Shown piece by piece: positions 12,540 to 23,374 of a stretch of DNA of 64,000 bases. The DNA is taken from contig NC_053501.1 in NCBI RefSeq assembly GCF_905171775.1, positions 21,078,512 to 21,142,511 of the forward strand, in the 5' to 3' direction. A program made the position numbers and the translations under genes. A model generated the notes under the pieces. That model was not told the origin of the DNA and did not search any database. It saw nothing but the letters and a program-made list of their open reading frames with translations. Position 1 is the first letter of the stretch; the number at the start of each line of letters is the position of its first letter. The DNA comes from Rana temporaria. Taxonomy: Eukaryota > Chordata > Amphibia > Anura > Ranidae.

Positions 12540-12628
12540 AGATTTACTAAAACTGGAGAACTCAGAATCTGGTGCAGCTGTGCAAGGTAGCCAATCACCT
12601 TCAGCTTGTTCAATTAAGCTTTGACAAT
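12540..12628. repeat. Fragment of an 'actggagagtgcaaaatctggtgcag' type repeat (family M)
   Basis: 'tttactaaaactggagaact' followed by 'ctggtgcagctgtgcaaggt' and 'ccaatcaccttcagcttgtt' matches other family M copies at 38.35, 57.35-58.01 and 61.22 kb. A decayed interspersed element. Confidence 0.7.
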
Positions 12629-12703
12629 GAGCCTAGGTTCACATTGGAGCGATTTGTCATGCGATTTGAGAGATTGCGATTATTTCCTATGGGGAAACTT
12701 GCT

Positions 12704-13130
12704 TTAACTACTTGCCGACCAGCAAAAACGACGGCGGCAGGTCGGCTCCCCTACGCGAGAGCCCGTAGCTCTACGTCGGCTCTCTCGCAGGCCACTAGGG
12801 GCGCGCTCGCGCCGCCGACTCCCGGGCGCGTGCCCGGCGGGCGCGATCGCCATTGGGCACATGCGATTGCTCATTACAGAGCGAGGACCGGGAGCTGTGT
12901 GTGTCAAAACTGTCACTCTATTTTTGTTTATAGCGCAAAAACTAAAAACCGCAGAGGTGATCAAATACCACCAAAAGAAAGCTCTATTTGCGGGGGAAAA
13001 AAGGACGCCAATTTTGTTTGGAAACCACGTCCCCCGACCAAGCAATTGTCAGTTAAAGCGACGCAGTGCCGAATCGCAAAAAGTGCTCTGGTCTTTGACC
13101 AGCAATATGGTCCGGGGGTTAAGTGGTTAA
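12704..13130. mobile_element. TTAA-flanked MITE (family B)
   Basis: TTAA at 12704-12707 and 13127-13130. The left end is 'ctacttgccgaccagc' and the right end 'ggtccgggggttaagtgg'. Internal 'gaggtgatcaaataccacc' is the family signature. Frames crossing it, including a 203-codon frame, are chance readings of this element. Confidence 0.85.
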
Positions 13131-13909
13131 AATACGAGTGCTTTGGATTACAAGCATTCTTCTGGAACAAATTATGCTTGTAATCCAAGGTACCATTGTA
13201 GTAGTACACAGCTCTTTTTTTTCTTAACACATTTACAATGTACAGTTATATAGTTCATCTATTTATATATTACTATTCAACGTTTATGTGTCACTGCATT
13301 TATTTACTCATTTATTCTATATGCTTTGCAGACCCAGGATATATTTTGAAATCAGAAGGGTGAAAGTGTATAAAATGCCCCTACTGCTGGCAGCGAGCTT
13401 ACTCAGTACCGTCTAACAGCCATATAACAGTTCATACAGGACTTAAGGGGAGAATAAAACCACCATAATTGCTGCAACGCGAGCAGAACATACTCATTGA
13501 AAAGGAGAGAAGTTTGCAGCTTGAAATGAGGGAAAAGTGGTTTTGTGAAAAGAAATACACTTGGTAGGTGAAATAATTCAATCTTTATAGCAGTCGCTGC
13601 TTCCTCAGCTTTCCAAAGTTATCAAACACGGCGCTCTACTGACGCTAATTTGGGGGTTTGCTGATAAATTATACATTAGAAAATAATACTGGCTCTGTAA
13701 TGATCATTCTTGTAAGAGTCTGAAAATGGAAGTAAGAGCAAAGTTTATAGTGGTCAGACGTACGGTGGGGTGTGATTGCAGCTACGGATTTTGAGTAGAT
13801 GAAACAGAAAAGCGGAACCCCAAATTTCAGCATTTTACAGTCATAATCTCTTCAAGGAAGCTGAAGGAGCTGTGCTGAGAGAATTTTAAACTGTAGACAA
13901 AATACAATT
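13131..13909. other. Low-repeat DNA, source of a 57-bp segment found in the hAT minisatellite
   Basis: No coding signal. The 57 bp at 13539-13595 (starting 'ggttttgtgaaaagaaatac') recurs at 11081-11137 and, as 51 bp, at 10993-11043. Here it lies in ordinary single-copy-looking sequence, so this is probably the source. The surroundings (13470-13900) are a weak candidate for conserved non-coding DNA. Confidence 0.6.
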
Positions 13910-15116
13910 AGCCAGATTCAGATAGATGTCCCTAACTTTAGGCGGGCGTAGCGCATCTCATATACGCTACGCCGCCGTAAGTTAGAGATGCAAGTACAGT
14001 ATTCACAAAGAACTTGCGTCCTAAGTTACGGCGGCGTAGTGTAAATGGGCCAGCGTAAGTGCGCGTAATTCAAAGTAGGCTGTAGTGGGCGTGGTGTATG
14101 GTAATGAATCGTGACCCCACATAAATGACGCGCCTAACGAACGGCGCATGCGCCGTCCATGGACGTATCCCAGTGCGCATGCTCAAAATCACGTCGCAAA
14201 TAGTCAATGCTTTCGACGTGAACGTAACTTACGCCCAGCCCCATTCTGACGCAAACGAGGTAAACAACGTGAAATTCGACGGCTGACCCGACGTCCATAC
14301 TTAACATGGGCTGCGCCATCTTTTTGGTGGTTTATCTTTACGCCTGAAAAACGCCTTACGTAAACGGCGTAGCTTACTGCGACGGGCGTACGTACGTTTC
14401 TGAATAGGCGTATCTTGCTCATTTACATATTCTCGGCGTAAATCGACGTACACGCCCCTAGCGGCCAGCGTAAAGATGCAGCTAAGATACGACGGCGTAG
14501 GAGACTTACGCCGGTCGTATCTTAGCAACAGACAAGCGTATCTCAGTTAGAGCATACGCTTAAAGCGGTTGTAAACCTTAAATTTGCACTTTTACCTACA
14601 GGTAAGCCTATAACAAGGCTTACCTGTAGGTAAAAAGAATATCTCCTAAACCTGTACGGTTTAGGAGATATTCCCCTCGCAATGCGGGCGGCGCATGCGC
14701 AGGGGGGATCCACGGCGGAAGATCCGGCAGCCGCCGGACCTTGCCGATTTTTAAATCTCCCGCGCGCATGCGCGGGAGTGACGTCATCGCCGCTCCAGCC
14801 AATCACAGCGCTGGAGCGGCGCCGCTCCAGCCAATCACAGCGCTGGAGCGGCGATACCCGGAAGACACGCCGGAGCAAGATGACATCTCGCTCGGCGTGA
14901 ACCAGGTAAGTGTTGTTCACCTCGTTTTTAGGTAAGTATTTCATAATCAGCTATTATGCGGTGCATACTAGCTGATTATGCATTTTGCCTTGCAGGTAAA
15001 AAAAAAAAAAAAATTATATATGCGGTTTACAACCGCTTTAATGATACAACGGAGCGGATTCGGACTTACGACGGTGTATCTACTGATACGACGTCGTAAA
15101 TCTTTATTAATCTGCC
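13910..15116. mobile_element. Family K-like palindromic element, decayed, host of a TTAA insertion
   Basis: Left 'gccagattcagatagatg' and right 'gacgtcgtaaatctttatta' / 'taatctgcc' are degraded inverted ends. Internal arms such as 'catatacgctacgccgccgt' and 'aagatacgacggcgtagg' match. It is split at 14560 by a TTAA element. Confidence 0.65.
14560..15041. mobile_element. TTAA-flanked MITE (family E, 'aaagcggttgtaaacc')
   Basis: TTAA at 14560-14563 and 15038-15041. Inverted ends are 'aaagcggttgtaaacc' and 'ggtttacaaccgcttt'. Inner hairpins include 'cctacaggtaagcct' with 'aggcttacctgtagg', and 'atctcctaaacc' with 'ggtttaggagat'. It contains a CRE palindrome tgacgtca (14779-14786) and two CCAAT boxes (14799 and 14831) within a 34-bp duplication. 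About 480 bp, non-coding. A second copy, in the opposite internal orientation, is at 37805. Confidence 0.9.
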
Positions 15117-16042
15117 TACATATCTTTATATGTTTACACTTGTTTAGTCCATGTACTCGGTGAAGGTTATTTATCCTGTTTTAGTGTTCTTTGTGTATTT
15201 TTATATGGAATCCTCATGGTGCCATGTATGCCAGCTGAAATTTTACATCAGGCTGTCAGAAGCAGTACCTACCTTATCTTCAGAAGTGAGAAGATAAAGA
15301 GAGTAAGGTTGGAGTACTACTGAACTTTAACTACTTAAAGCTTAGCGTTAACTACTTGTAAAGCTTTGCATTTTTTCACCTAAATGCATTCTATGCATTA
15401 AAGCGACAAAAAGGCTCCAAAAAATGTTAAGAAAAATGAAAACCTTTTTTTTTAATATACTTACCAGAAATGGCTGTTTCTAGGCAGATTGTCCTAATCT
15501 GCCACTTCCTATTTCGTGGTAGTCTTCTTTCTTCTCCTCCTTGCGTTGACTTCTGGGACATTTGGGTGCGCAGGCCAATTACAAAGTGCCGCACGACTTG
15601 CGCATGAGCAGTAGGAAACGGACAGTGAAGCCGCAAGGCTCCGCTGCCTGTTTCCCTTACTTCGAATGGCAGCGCCGGTGTTCTGCCGATGAGTTTCCCC
15701 CCACGGATTATGCCCCCCCCCCCCCCGTACTGCTTGCCTCCGAAAATACCCGAACATGGGGCGCCTGCGTGGACCTCGCTGTAAGTGGCCAGTCGCTCGC
15801 TCGGCATCCTGGCTTTTTTTAACATCCTCCATGTCCACAGGGATGGTAAGGAATGAGCCTGGATGTCAGAAGTGTGCGCAGGCGCCGTCTAGAGCTACAT
15901 GTTCAGCAATTTTCTTTTGATGGTATTTGATCACCTCTGCGGTTTTTATTTTTGCGCCCCCCCCCCTCCTGAACCGTACCAGGCCGCATGCCCTCAACAT
16001 GGGGGTGGGTGCTTTGGGGCCCCCTCCCCTTACATTAGATGT
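15117..16042. other. Intergenic DNA, probably a degraded TTAA element from 15398
   Basis: From TTAA at 15398 with 'aaagcgacaaaaaggc' the sequence has the look of another TTAA-flanked MITE (GC-rich core, 'atacttaccag' block), but I cannot place its right end. A short family B fragment, 'tttgatcacctctgcggttt', lies at 15923-15950. C-rich runs at about 15713-15726 and 15957-15967. Confidence 0.4.
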
Positions 16043-16273
16043 TAAGAGCCACCCCACCATCAGAAGTTGAGTCCCCTACTCTCCCTTACATCACAGTGCA
16101 CCCCCCTTACCTTATGCTGCTGGGAAGAAGCTGGATGCATTGCTTGACAGCAGAAAGTAAGGGTCTGGAAGAGGACTGAAGCTCTCCTGCAGCTGCAGGA
16201 GAGGTGCAAGGGCCACATGAAATGGCCTGGAGGGCCGGATTCGACCGGCAGGCCTTGTGTTTGACACCTGTGC
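16043..16273. mobile_element. hAT-like fragment ending 'gtgtttgacacctgtg'
   Basis: 'aagagccaccccaccatcag' through 'tgtgtttgacacctgtg' is the inverse of 26582-26958 ('acgtgtcaaacacaaagatc' ... 'ctgatggtggggcggctctt'). The 'ggtgtcaaacacaaggcc' end is typical of Charlie-type hAT elements. Both copies are non-autonomous. Confidence 0.65.
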
Positions 16274-16890
16274 CATAGACACACTCCTAAACCTTGTGGA
16301 CGGCCTTCCCAGAAGAGTTGAAGCTGTTATAGCTGCAAGGGGTGGGCCAACTCAATATTGAACCCTCTGGACCAAGACTGGGATGCCATTAAAGTTCAGG
16401 CAGGCGTCCCAATATATAAAAATAATAGTGCAGCGCAAACAATAAAAACAAACTAATAAAAAACATTAAATAAAGTGAAAACATACAATACTCAAATACT
16501 CAAATATATCAAATATATCAAAGTGAAAATTAAATAGAGTCCATAAAGTGCTCAAGTGCAAATATGATCCAAAAAAGGAAGATAAGGTGCAAAATCCAAA
16601 GTGTGATGTCCAAAGAACCTCCACCGAATAGTAGGAATGGCCTCTCACCTTAATACTTCGACCTACTCTACTCACTACGGCAGACTCAGGAACAAGGTAA
16701 GGCAATCAGGGCATATGAAAAAAGAAGAAAGGAGATCTGGTGCTCTCTGAAGCCAAACCGATAATTTTATTAAAAAGATTAAAATAAACTCACATGTAAA
16801 ATCACTCTTCAGTGAGTGCAACATATAAGCATAGCACAGATCAAAGCGCCCAACAGGCGTCCCAATATATTTGGTAATATAGTGTACATA
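16274..16890 (+). pseudogene. Tc1-like transposon tail, split by a retroposon
   Basis: 'aaccttgtggacggccttcc', then 'gaagagttgaagctgttata', 'ggccaactcaatattgaacc' and 'ggtaatatagtgtacat' is the 3' end of a Tc1-like element. It still encodes the C-terminal TLWTAFPEELK motif before running into stops. The transposase core is missing. An insertion at 16418-16853 separates the last part. Confidence 0.75.
16418..16853. mobile_element. Retroposed insertion with 17-bp target-site duplication
   Basis: The 17-bp caggcgtcccaatatat occurs at 16401-16417 and again, identically, at 16854-16870. The 436 bp between them interrupts an otherwise continuous Tc1 tail. The long duplication points to target-primed insertion of a LINE or SINE, but I do not recognise the family and no poly-A tail is obvious. 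Confidence 0.75.
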
Positions 16891-17460
16891 TTTTTGCACA
16901 CACTGTGGTGATTCACTTGAGACTTTGCAAGCAAACTAGAGATAGGAGCTACTGAGGAAGCACCTCCGGGCAAAAAAATGAAAAAGGATAGATTAGTAGA
17001 GAAAGTGAAGTGACCTCCTCACCTCGTCTAATCAGAGAATTCCTTGCATTTCTTGAAAAAAATACAAGGCGTTCTGTGAAGTGTGGCGGTGCCAAGCGAC
17101 CACACCCCTTTGGTAGTATGCAGTGGGGAAGCCACATAGCACAGGACCCAGAGGACACACTGTAGTAGTGCTGAATACTAATGTCGGCTTCCGCAGCGGC
17201 CAAGTAGGAGAAATATAAGCCAGGCAGTGGGGTTCTGAATAAGCTGGCTAGCCCAGTACAAGAAGAAAAGAAAAGAAAAGAAAAGAGGAAGCAATCTATA
17301 GATACTGTTAAATAAATGCTCAATGTAGCTACAATGGATAATGGGAAAATGAAACTCAAATTATGACAAACCAAATCTGCAACACGGTGGCAAAATACCT
17401 TGGAATGCATTAGCAGCTCAATAAACTATTCTTCTTTGAGCAAACAAAGACGCCGACGCT
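16891..17460. other. Intergenic DNA with an (aaaag)n microsatellite
   Basis: Short 'aagaaaagaaaagaaaag' microsatellite at about 17261-17288. No gene recognised. A 153-codon minus-strand frame shows no family similarity or coding bias. Confidence 0.4.
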
Positions 17461-18779
17461 TAAAAAAAAAAAAGTGGACGGGTAATTACAGCTTTATGCA
17501 ACCAGCACATGTAGAAAAAGTTAAAACATAAAGCCTGTTTTCTACAAAATATCTACGGAAAACCAGTCCCGCTAATGAATTCACCTCTGTCTACAGTGAT
17601 CCATTACTTAGTAATGTAAATAAACAGGTGTAACTTTGTGATCTCTCTATGTAAATGTTTCCTATTAGGGAAAAAGAACCTCGGCCGCATTTATCACAGC
17701 GCCGTTTTAGGGCTATGCTAATGGGCGCAAGAACATTTGAAACTTCCATCATGTGGCTTAATCACCAGCTGGAGATCAAAAGCCACCATGCGATTTTATA
17801 TGCTATGGGCTGCTTCCAAAATACCCCGACATGGAATGAGATCAATGTCAAAATTGGTACATACAGCAAAGCGCTTGCAATAAAAAGCTTTTTATGTGTC
17901 TTGTTCAAAGCATTTAAGTGCCTTTTAGATCACTGATTGAACCGTACTCACTATAAAGTGGAACCTTATAATACCAAAATACATTTCCAAAACAGAATTC
18001 CATTAGAGGAGAAAGGGTTTTTTTGCTGCAACAGGGGAGATAATAATTCTTTCACCGTGTAATGGGATAAATGAAATGTTTGGTGATAAACAGAAAATGT
18101 TTGTATTGTTGGAGAGGAACACTCCATATAGTTTATGAGATTCTGTGTGTGTTTACAAATTATACACAGAATAATATGTGGACAAGAGCTCATTAGAAAG
18201 CGATAAGTCTATTGAAGACACTAAGATGACACACAATCAAGTGTGCACGGCTTTAAAATGTAGCCGATCTTGCTGTTCTGTACTTATTTATTTTCTCCTC
18301 AATCTGTATACTGTAATGACAGACTGTATTTATGGCTGGAGAATGCACTGAGATCGAGTTCCAGCCTTGGCTGAGGTATGCCTTTTATGAATTCCCATTA
18401 TAAATACAATACTAAAGAGAAGATTTAGATAGCCAGGAACTTTTTGCAATAGTGTTGCTATAGAAAATGTGCAATTAAAACACTTTTAATTGCTCTTTGT
18501 ATCAAAAATGGCCATGTGACATTCTCTATTATAACTCTATGAAAACGACAAGCCTTTCTGGGGAAACAAACTTACTTCTTGGGTTTCCCCAACTCTCTAG
18601 CAGCTGATTACACATGAATTGTTGAAGCTCTGCCTGTCAGAAGAGAATGGCATGGAGCTGTAATTGCAGCCTTTTGTGGGGATGCTGCAGGTATGTACAG
18701 CCTATTTTACCTGTGACAGTCTCCACAATGAAGGTGGAATGGGAGCTGCCACAACATATTTCACCAGTTGCCTACTGGG
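17461..18779. other. Low-repeat DNA, candidate conserved non-coding block
   Basis: No repeat, terminal repeat or coding family recognised for 1.3 kb in a region otherwise packed with transposons. Homeodomain-like cores (taat/atta) and balanced composition, especially at 17480-17960, suggest constrained non-coding sequence. This is inference only. Confidence 0.35.
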
Positions 18780-18893
18780 CACTTTCACCCCCTTCTTGCC
18801 CAGACCAATTTTCAGCTTTCAGCGCTGTAACACTTTGAATGACAATTGTGCAGCGCTGTACCCAGAGCTTTCTTTTGGTGGTATTTAATCACC
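18780..18893. repeat. Family B fragment
   Basis: 'tttcagcgctgtaacacttt' then 'gagctttcttttggtggtat' is part of the family B interior. It is cut off at 18894 by the next element. Confidence 0.7.
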
Positions 18894-18895
18894 AG

Positions 18896-19633
18896 TGGCC
18901 CAGATTCAAGAAGCAATTGCGCCTGTGTAACCATAGGTTACACAGCGCAATTGCTTACTTGCTCCGGCGTAGCGAATGCTCCTGATTCAGGAACATCGCT
19001 ACGCCGACTGCAGCCTAAGATCTGCGCGGCATAAGGCTCTTATGCCTGCATATCTTAGGCTGCATTCTTGCGATGACCGCTAGGGGGCGTTCTCGTTGTG
19101 CTCAGTGTATAGTATGCAAATTGCATACTAACACCGATTCACAACGTTGCGCAAGCCCTGCGTACGCAAGTTACGTCGTTTCCATACGGCGTGTTTAGCG
19201 TAAGGCTGCTTCTTCTAATAGTAGGGGCAGCCAATGCTAAAGTATACCCGTCGTTCCCGCGTCGCGAAATTTGAATTTCACGTTGTTTGCGTAAGTGATT
19301 CGTGAATGGCGCTGGACGCCATTCACGTTCACTTGGAAGCAAATGACGTCCTTGCGACGTCATTTGCCGCAATGCACGTCTGGAAAGTTTCCCGACGGAG
19401 CATGCGCTCTACGCTCGGCGCGGGAGCGCGCCTAATTTAAATGATTCCCGCCCCCTACGGGATCATTTACATTAGGCGCCCTTACGCAGGGCAAGTTTAC
19501 ACAGCGCACACGCAATTTACGGAGCTACTGCTCCGTGAATCGCGGGTAGCGCAGGAAATTTGCGGGGGCGCAGGGCAAAAACGCTGCCCTGCGCCTCCAT
19601 AAAAAAGGGGCAAATCTACCTGAATCCGGGCCA
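18896..19633. mobile_element. GGCC-ended MITE (family K'), 'tggcccagattcaagaag'
   Basis: Ends are 'tggcccagattcaagaagca' and 'tgaatccgggcca'. Internal mirrored blocks include 'ggttacacagcgcaattgct' and 'aatggcgctggacgccatt'. It is a close relative of 25459-26188. Non-autonomous, about 740 bp. Confidence 0.85.
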
Positions 19634-19744
19634 TTGTGTTTTTTCTTTTTTTGCTAAGCAAAACAAAAAAAAAGACCAAAAATTTGGAAAATAAAAGTTT
19701 TTCTTAGTTTCTGTTATAAAATTTTGCAAACAGGTAATTTTTCT

Positions 19745-19896
19745 CCTTCACTGATATACACTGATGTACGCTGATGAGACTGCACTGATAGGCACTAATA
19801 GGCAGCACTGAAAGTCTGCACTGATTGGCAGCACTCATGAGCCGGCACTGATTGACAGCACTGATGGGGCTGCACTGATCATCAGAACACTGATGG
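19745..19896. repeat. Imperfect minisatellite, 'cagcactgatgggctgcact'-like
   Basis: Short units of about 10-20 bp built on 'gcactgat(t/a)ggcag' run for 150 bp up to the start of the Tc1 fragment. Confidence 0.75.
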
Positions 19897-20079
19897 GCAA
19901 GATGAATGCAGTATGTTATCAAAAGGAACATTTGCATTCATCAGCCAGGAAGCTGTGCATGGGACGTACTTGGACATTCCAACATGACAATGATCCAAAA
20001 CACAAGGCCAAGCCGACCTGTCATTGGCTACAGCAGAATAAAGCGAAGGTTCTGGAGTGGCCATCTCAGTCTCCTGACC

Positions 20080-20620
20080 TTAAAGCGGAGTTGCGGCCAC
20101 AATTTCACTTTTTAAATATAAATACCCCTGTAATACACAAGCTTAATGTATTCTAGTAAAGTTAGTCTGTAAACTAAGGTCCGTTTTGTTAGGTTGTTAC
20201 AGCATTTAGACACTTTATAAAATAGAAATTGACTGGGACCATCTTAAGTGTGGGCATCATGAAGCCAGACTGTATGACTTCCTGGATTTCAGCCTTGCAG
20301 ATCTCGCACATGCTCAGTGCTGCTCAAGCAGTGTCAGATCAGGTTTCAGCACCTGTGCTGTCCAAGTCACATGATTCTTTGAGACTGGGGAGTGCACAGA
20401 CTCCTGGAAAGTTACACCCACTACATTCCCAGGAGTCTGTGCGGTGTAGGTTAGGAAGCATTAAGCACCTAGGTGCAGGAAGTGGGAAGATTAACTATTC
20501 TGCCTAGCAACAACACTTTGAAGGCATCTAAAAAAAAAAAAAAAATTTGTAAAGGACTAATGACATTTTTTTTAAAACTACTGATGTAATGTTATATTTA
20601 TGGGTGGAACTCCACTTTAA
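20080..20620. mobile_element. TTAA-flanked MITE (family A), inserted in a Tc1 transposase
   Basis: TTAA at 20080-20083 and 20617-20620. Ends are 'aaagcggagttgcggcc' and 'gggtggaactccacttt'. Removing it with one TTAA restores the reading ...SPDLNIIEPLW across the joint, which proves a TTAA target duplication. About 540 bp. Other copies at 28122, 39040 (cut by the gap) and 47819. Likely piggyBac-mobilised. Confidence 0.95.
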
Positions 20621-20813
20621 TATCATTGAGCCACTCTGGGGAGATCTCAAACGTGCCGTTCATGCAAGACAGCCCAAGAATTTACAGGAACTGGAGGCTT
20701 TTTGCATAGAAGAATGGGCAGCTTTACCATCTGAGAAGATAAAGAGCCTCATCCACAAATACCACAAAAGACTTCAAGCTGCCATTGATGTTAAAAGGGG
20801 ACAATACACGGTA

Positions 20814-21300
20814 TTAAAGCGGATGTGCCACTAAAACAATATATTAAAAGCTAGCAGCTACAAATACTGCAGCTGCTGACTTTTAATATAAGGACACTTA
20901 CCTGTCCTGGAGTCCAGCGGTGATCGCAGCAGAGGATGAGCCGATCGCTCGTCACCCTGCTGCTCCCCCCTCCATCCACGGTGAGGGAACCAGGAAGTGA
21001 AGCGCTGCGGCTTCACTGCCCGGTTCCCTACGGCGCATGCGCGAGTCGCGCTGCGCCCGCCGATTGGCTCACACGCTGTGTGCTGGGAGCCGAGTGTTCC
21101 CAGCACACAACGGGCGACAGACGGGATGTGACGGAATGCCCGTCTTTCGCCCGTAGCGTGTGGCCGGAAGTGGGTGCAAATACCTGTCTTTAGACAGGTG
21201 TCTGCACCCCCCTCCCCCCTGAAAGGTGTCAAATGTGACACCGGAGGGGGGGAGGGTTCCGATCAGCGGGACTCCACTTTAGGGTGGAGGACCGCTTTAA
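20814..21300. mobile_element. TTAA-flanked MITE ('aaagcggatgtgccac')
   Basis: TTAA at 20814-20817 and 21297-21300. The left end 'aaagcggatgtgccacta' and right end 'tagggtggaggaccgcttt' are loosely inverted. GC-rich core with 'gcgcatgcgcgagtcgc'. It interrupts the end of the same Tc1 copy. Confidence 0.85.
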
Positions 21301-21605
21301 GAACTGGGGTATGTAAACTTCTGTTCAGGGTCATTTGGGTAGTTCCTGTTGTGATTATGATTTAAAAAGAGTAAACACAGTTGATTGATAATAAATGACT
21401 TCAGCCAATCACCATGAGTGAAAGAAAAGTTGTTGTGTTATCATTCATATTCTCTGAAAAATGGCCAAGAAATCATAAATTCTGCTAGGGTATGTAAATT
21501 TCTGAGCACAACTTTAAATCTAAAGGGAACTAAACAACAAAAATTGTATAAGGTATATCCAGCTTTAGGGAGATTGTACAGATTATAACATGTGGCGAGT
21601 TTTAC

Positions 21606-21881
21606 CCCCCTTTTACACTGGTGCGAATTGTCATGTGATTTGACAGTTCTAAATCGCATGAGAAGTCACACCCCATTGTCGGCAATGGAACTGTTCAAAT
21701 CGCTGTGACTCTGACTTTATGCACTATTGTTTTCTCATTCAGGTGCAACTTGCATAGACATCTGTGCATGAAGTTACACAGATGTCAGGCAAGTCGCACC
21801 TGAAATCGCACTGACCTGCGGCTTTGAGATTGCACTAAGTAGCACAATTCAAAGTCGCATTCAGTGTGAACGGGGGGCTTA
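21606..21881. repeat. Palindromic MITE, 'cccttttacactggtgcg'
   Basis: Left 'ccccttttacactggtgcga' mirrors right 'gcattcagtgtgaacggggg'. Interior 'aagtcgcacctgaaatcgca' motifs occur in both orientations. Complete and non-coding. Confidence 0.75.
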
Positions 21882-22108
21882 AATTGATAACCTGACACAG
21901 GTATGGATCTATCAAGCGGAATTACGTTCATCTCCTCTAGCTGGCGTCGACACCTTCGCTTGTTTTCTTTCGGGTTTGGGATCCTCAGTTATTCTGACTG
22001 GCCAGGCTGGAATGATGTGCATCTTCCTTCTACAGGGTAGTTAGTATATGTGTTAGAAGGGGGTGGGAGCAGTTTTAAGCTTTGTTAGTTCTAGCCTTGA
22101 ATTTCCCC
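21882..22108. other. Spacer, nothing recognised
   Basis: About 230 bp between two elements. No feature seen. Confidence 0.4.
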
Positions 22109-23116
22109 TTAAAGGGGTTGTAAAGGAAAACATTTTTTTCCATAATAAGCATCCTTTACCTGCAGACATTCCTCTTTTCACTTCCTCATTGTTCATTTTT
22201 GCTCAGAAGTTGCTCTATTTCTTCTCTGTTCTGTTCACTTCCTGCTTGTCTGATTGTTACTCACCACCGTGATGGGAGGCTTTACTGCGGTGGTCAGTGA
22301 CGTGCTCGCCCCCTCCTGGGAACTACATCTGTGCGGCAGGACGCTCTCTACGTGTTAGACTTCAAGGAGGTGTGAATTACTGGGCGTGCCGCAATGCATA
22401 CTGGGAAATGTAGTTCTTACATGAACGAGCGCCGCAAACCAGGAAGTGAATGAGAGAACAGAAACTAGAACGCCGGAGGTGATATAGATGAAGGAATTTA
22501 ATAGGTATTTACTCGTTTTTTTAACAGAATCATTACACTATTCTGTCTGTCTACCTTGCAGACATTAATTTTAGGCAAAAATAGGATTTTTTGTACTCAC
22601 CGTAAAATCCTTTTCTCTGAAGTCCATGGACGGACACAGCTCCTTAAATCTTGACAAGTGGGTTATGTTCCCTGTTTACAGGAGAGGACTAGGCAGAAAC
22701 ATGTTAAATAGTTAAATACATGTTACATTAACAGAGTTGAACAGCCCCGCCCAGGGGGCGGTCCCTCCAGACATAACCCTTCTCCCTGCAGCTTGCAGCC
22801 TCAGTTCGTAACAAGCAGTACAAACCTAAAAAGGAGGGGTGGGAGCTGTGTCCGTCCATGGACTTCAGAGAAAAGGATTTTACGGTGAGTACAAAAAATC
22901 CTATTTTCTCTTATCGTCCATGGACGGACACAGCTCCTTAAATCTTGACAAGTGGGACGTCCCCAAGCAGTGTCAAAAAACGAAGGGTGGGAAATATATC
23001 AGTAAAAACAATTTTAACTTCACCCCAAAACAAGCAGAGCTCCTCAACGGAGGAGGTGCAACTTTAAACAGCCGCCGGCAAAAACTAGCGGCTGAAAAAA
23101 ACATCATAAGATGCAC

Positions 23117-23374
23117 TCACAGCAACCATGTAAATTCTGGAAAAAGCGTGAACGGACGAGCAAATCGCCGCCTCGCACACCTGTGAGACCGACGCATGAT
23201 GTCGAAAAAAAAAAAAAAAACCCAGGAAGCACCAATTGCCCTGGTCGAAAGTGCCGTGACCGGAAAGGGGGGCCCGCCCTTAGGAGCATAGGCCTGTATG
23301 ACGGCCTGCCCGATCCACCGAGAAATGGTGGTCGACGAGACTGCCAGGCCCTTTTGTGGACCAGACACCGACAC
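23117..23374 (-). pseudogene. DIRS tyrosine recombinase C-terminal remnant
   Basis: The minus-strand frame reads STTISRWIGQAVIQAY and then TALSTRAIGASW. This corresponds to the AHSTR...ASW box of DIRS-type tyrosine recombinases, which reseal circular retroelement DNA into the genome. The catalytic His of the HxxR motif is replaced by Leu (LSTR). A run of Phe codons interrupts the sequence just after, and the nucleophile Tyr region is scrambled. Inactive relic. Confidence 0.75.

Larger units (their letters stand above)
19897..21513 (+). pseudogene. Tc1-like transposase (C-terminal half), split by two TTAA elements
   Basis: Three + strand pieces join into one transposase half. The first (19897-20083) has RTWTFQHDNDPKHKAK with the second catalytic Asp, then WPSQSPDL. 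The second (20617-20817) continues IIEPLWGDLK with the third catalytic Glu, then ARQPKNLQELEAFCIEEWA and KYHKRLQAAID. The non-coding tail resumes at 21297 and ends at 'gggtatgtaaatttctgagc' near 21513. The N-terminal DNA-binding half and the first Asp are absent, so the copy is dead. Confidence 0.92.

Noticed and set aside
12572..13183. 203-codon + strand frame
   Set aside because: Runs from a family M fragment straight through a family B MITE. No domain, and the corresponding frames in other family B copies are broken.
13910..14944. CpG-rich stretch as a promoter island
   Set aside because: The CpG content belongs to a family K-like MITE and a nested TTAA element, both present elsewhere. 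No exon or donor signal nearby.
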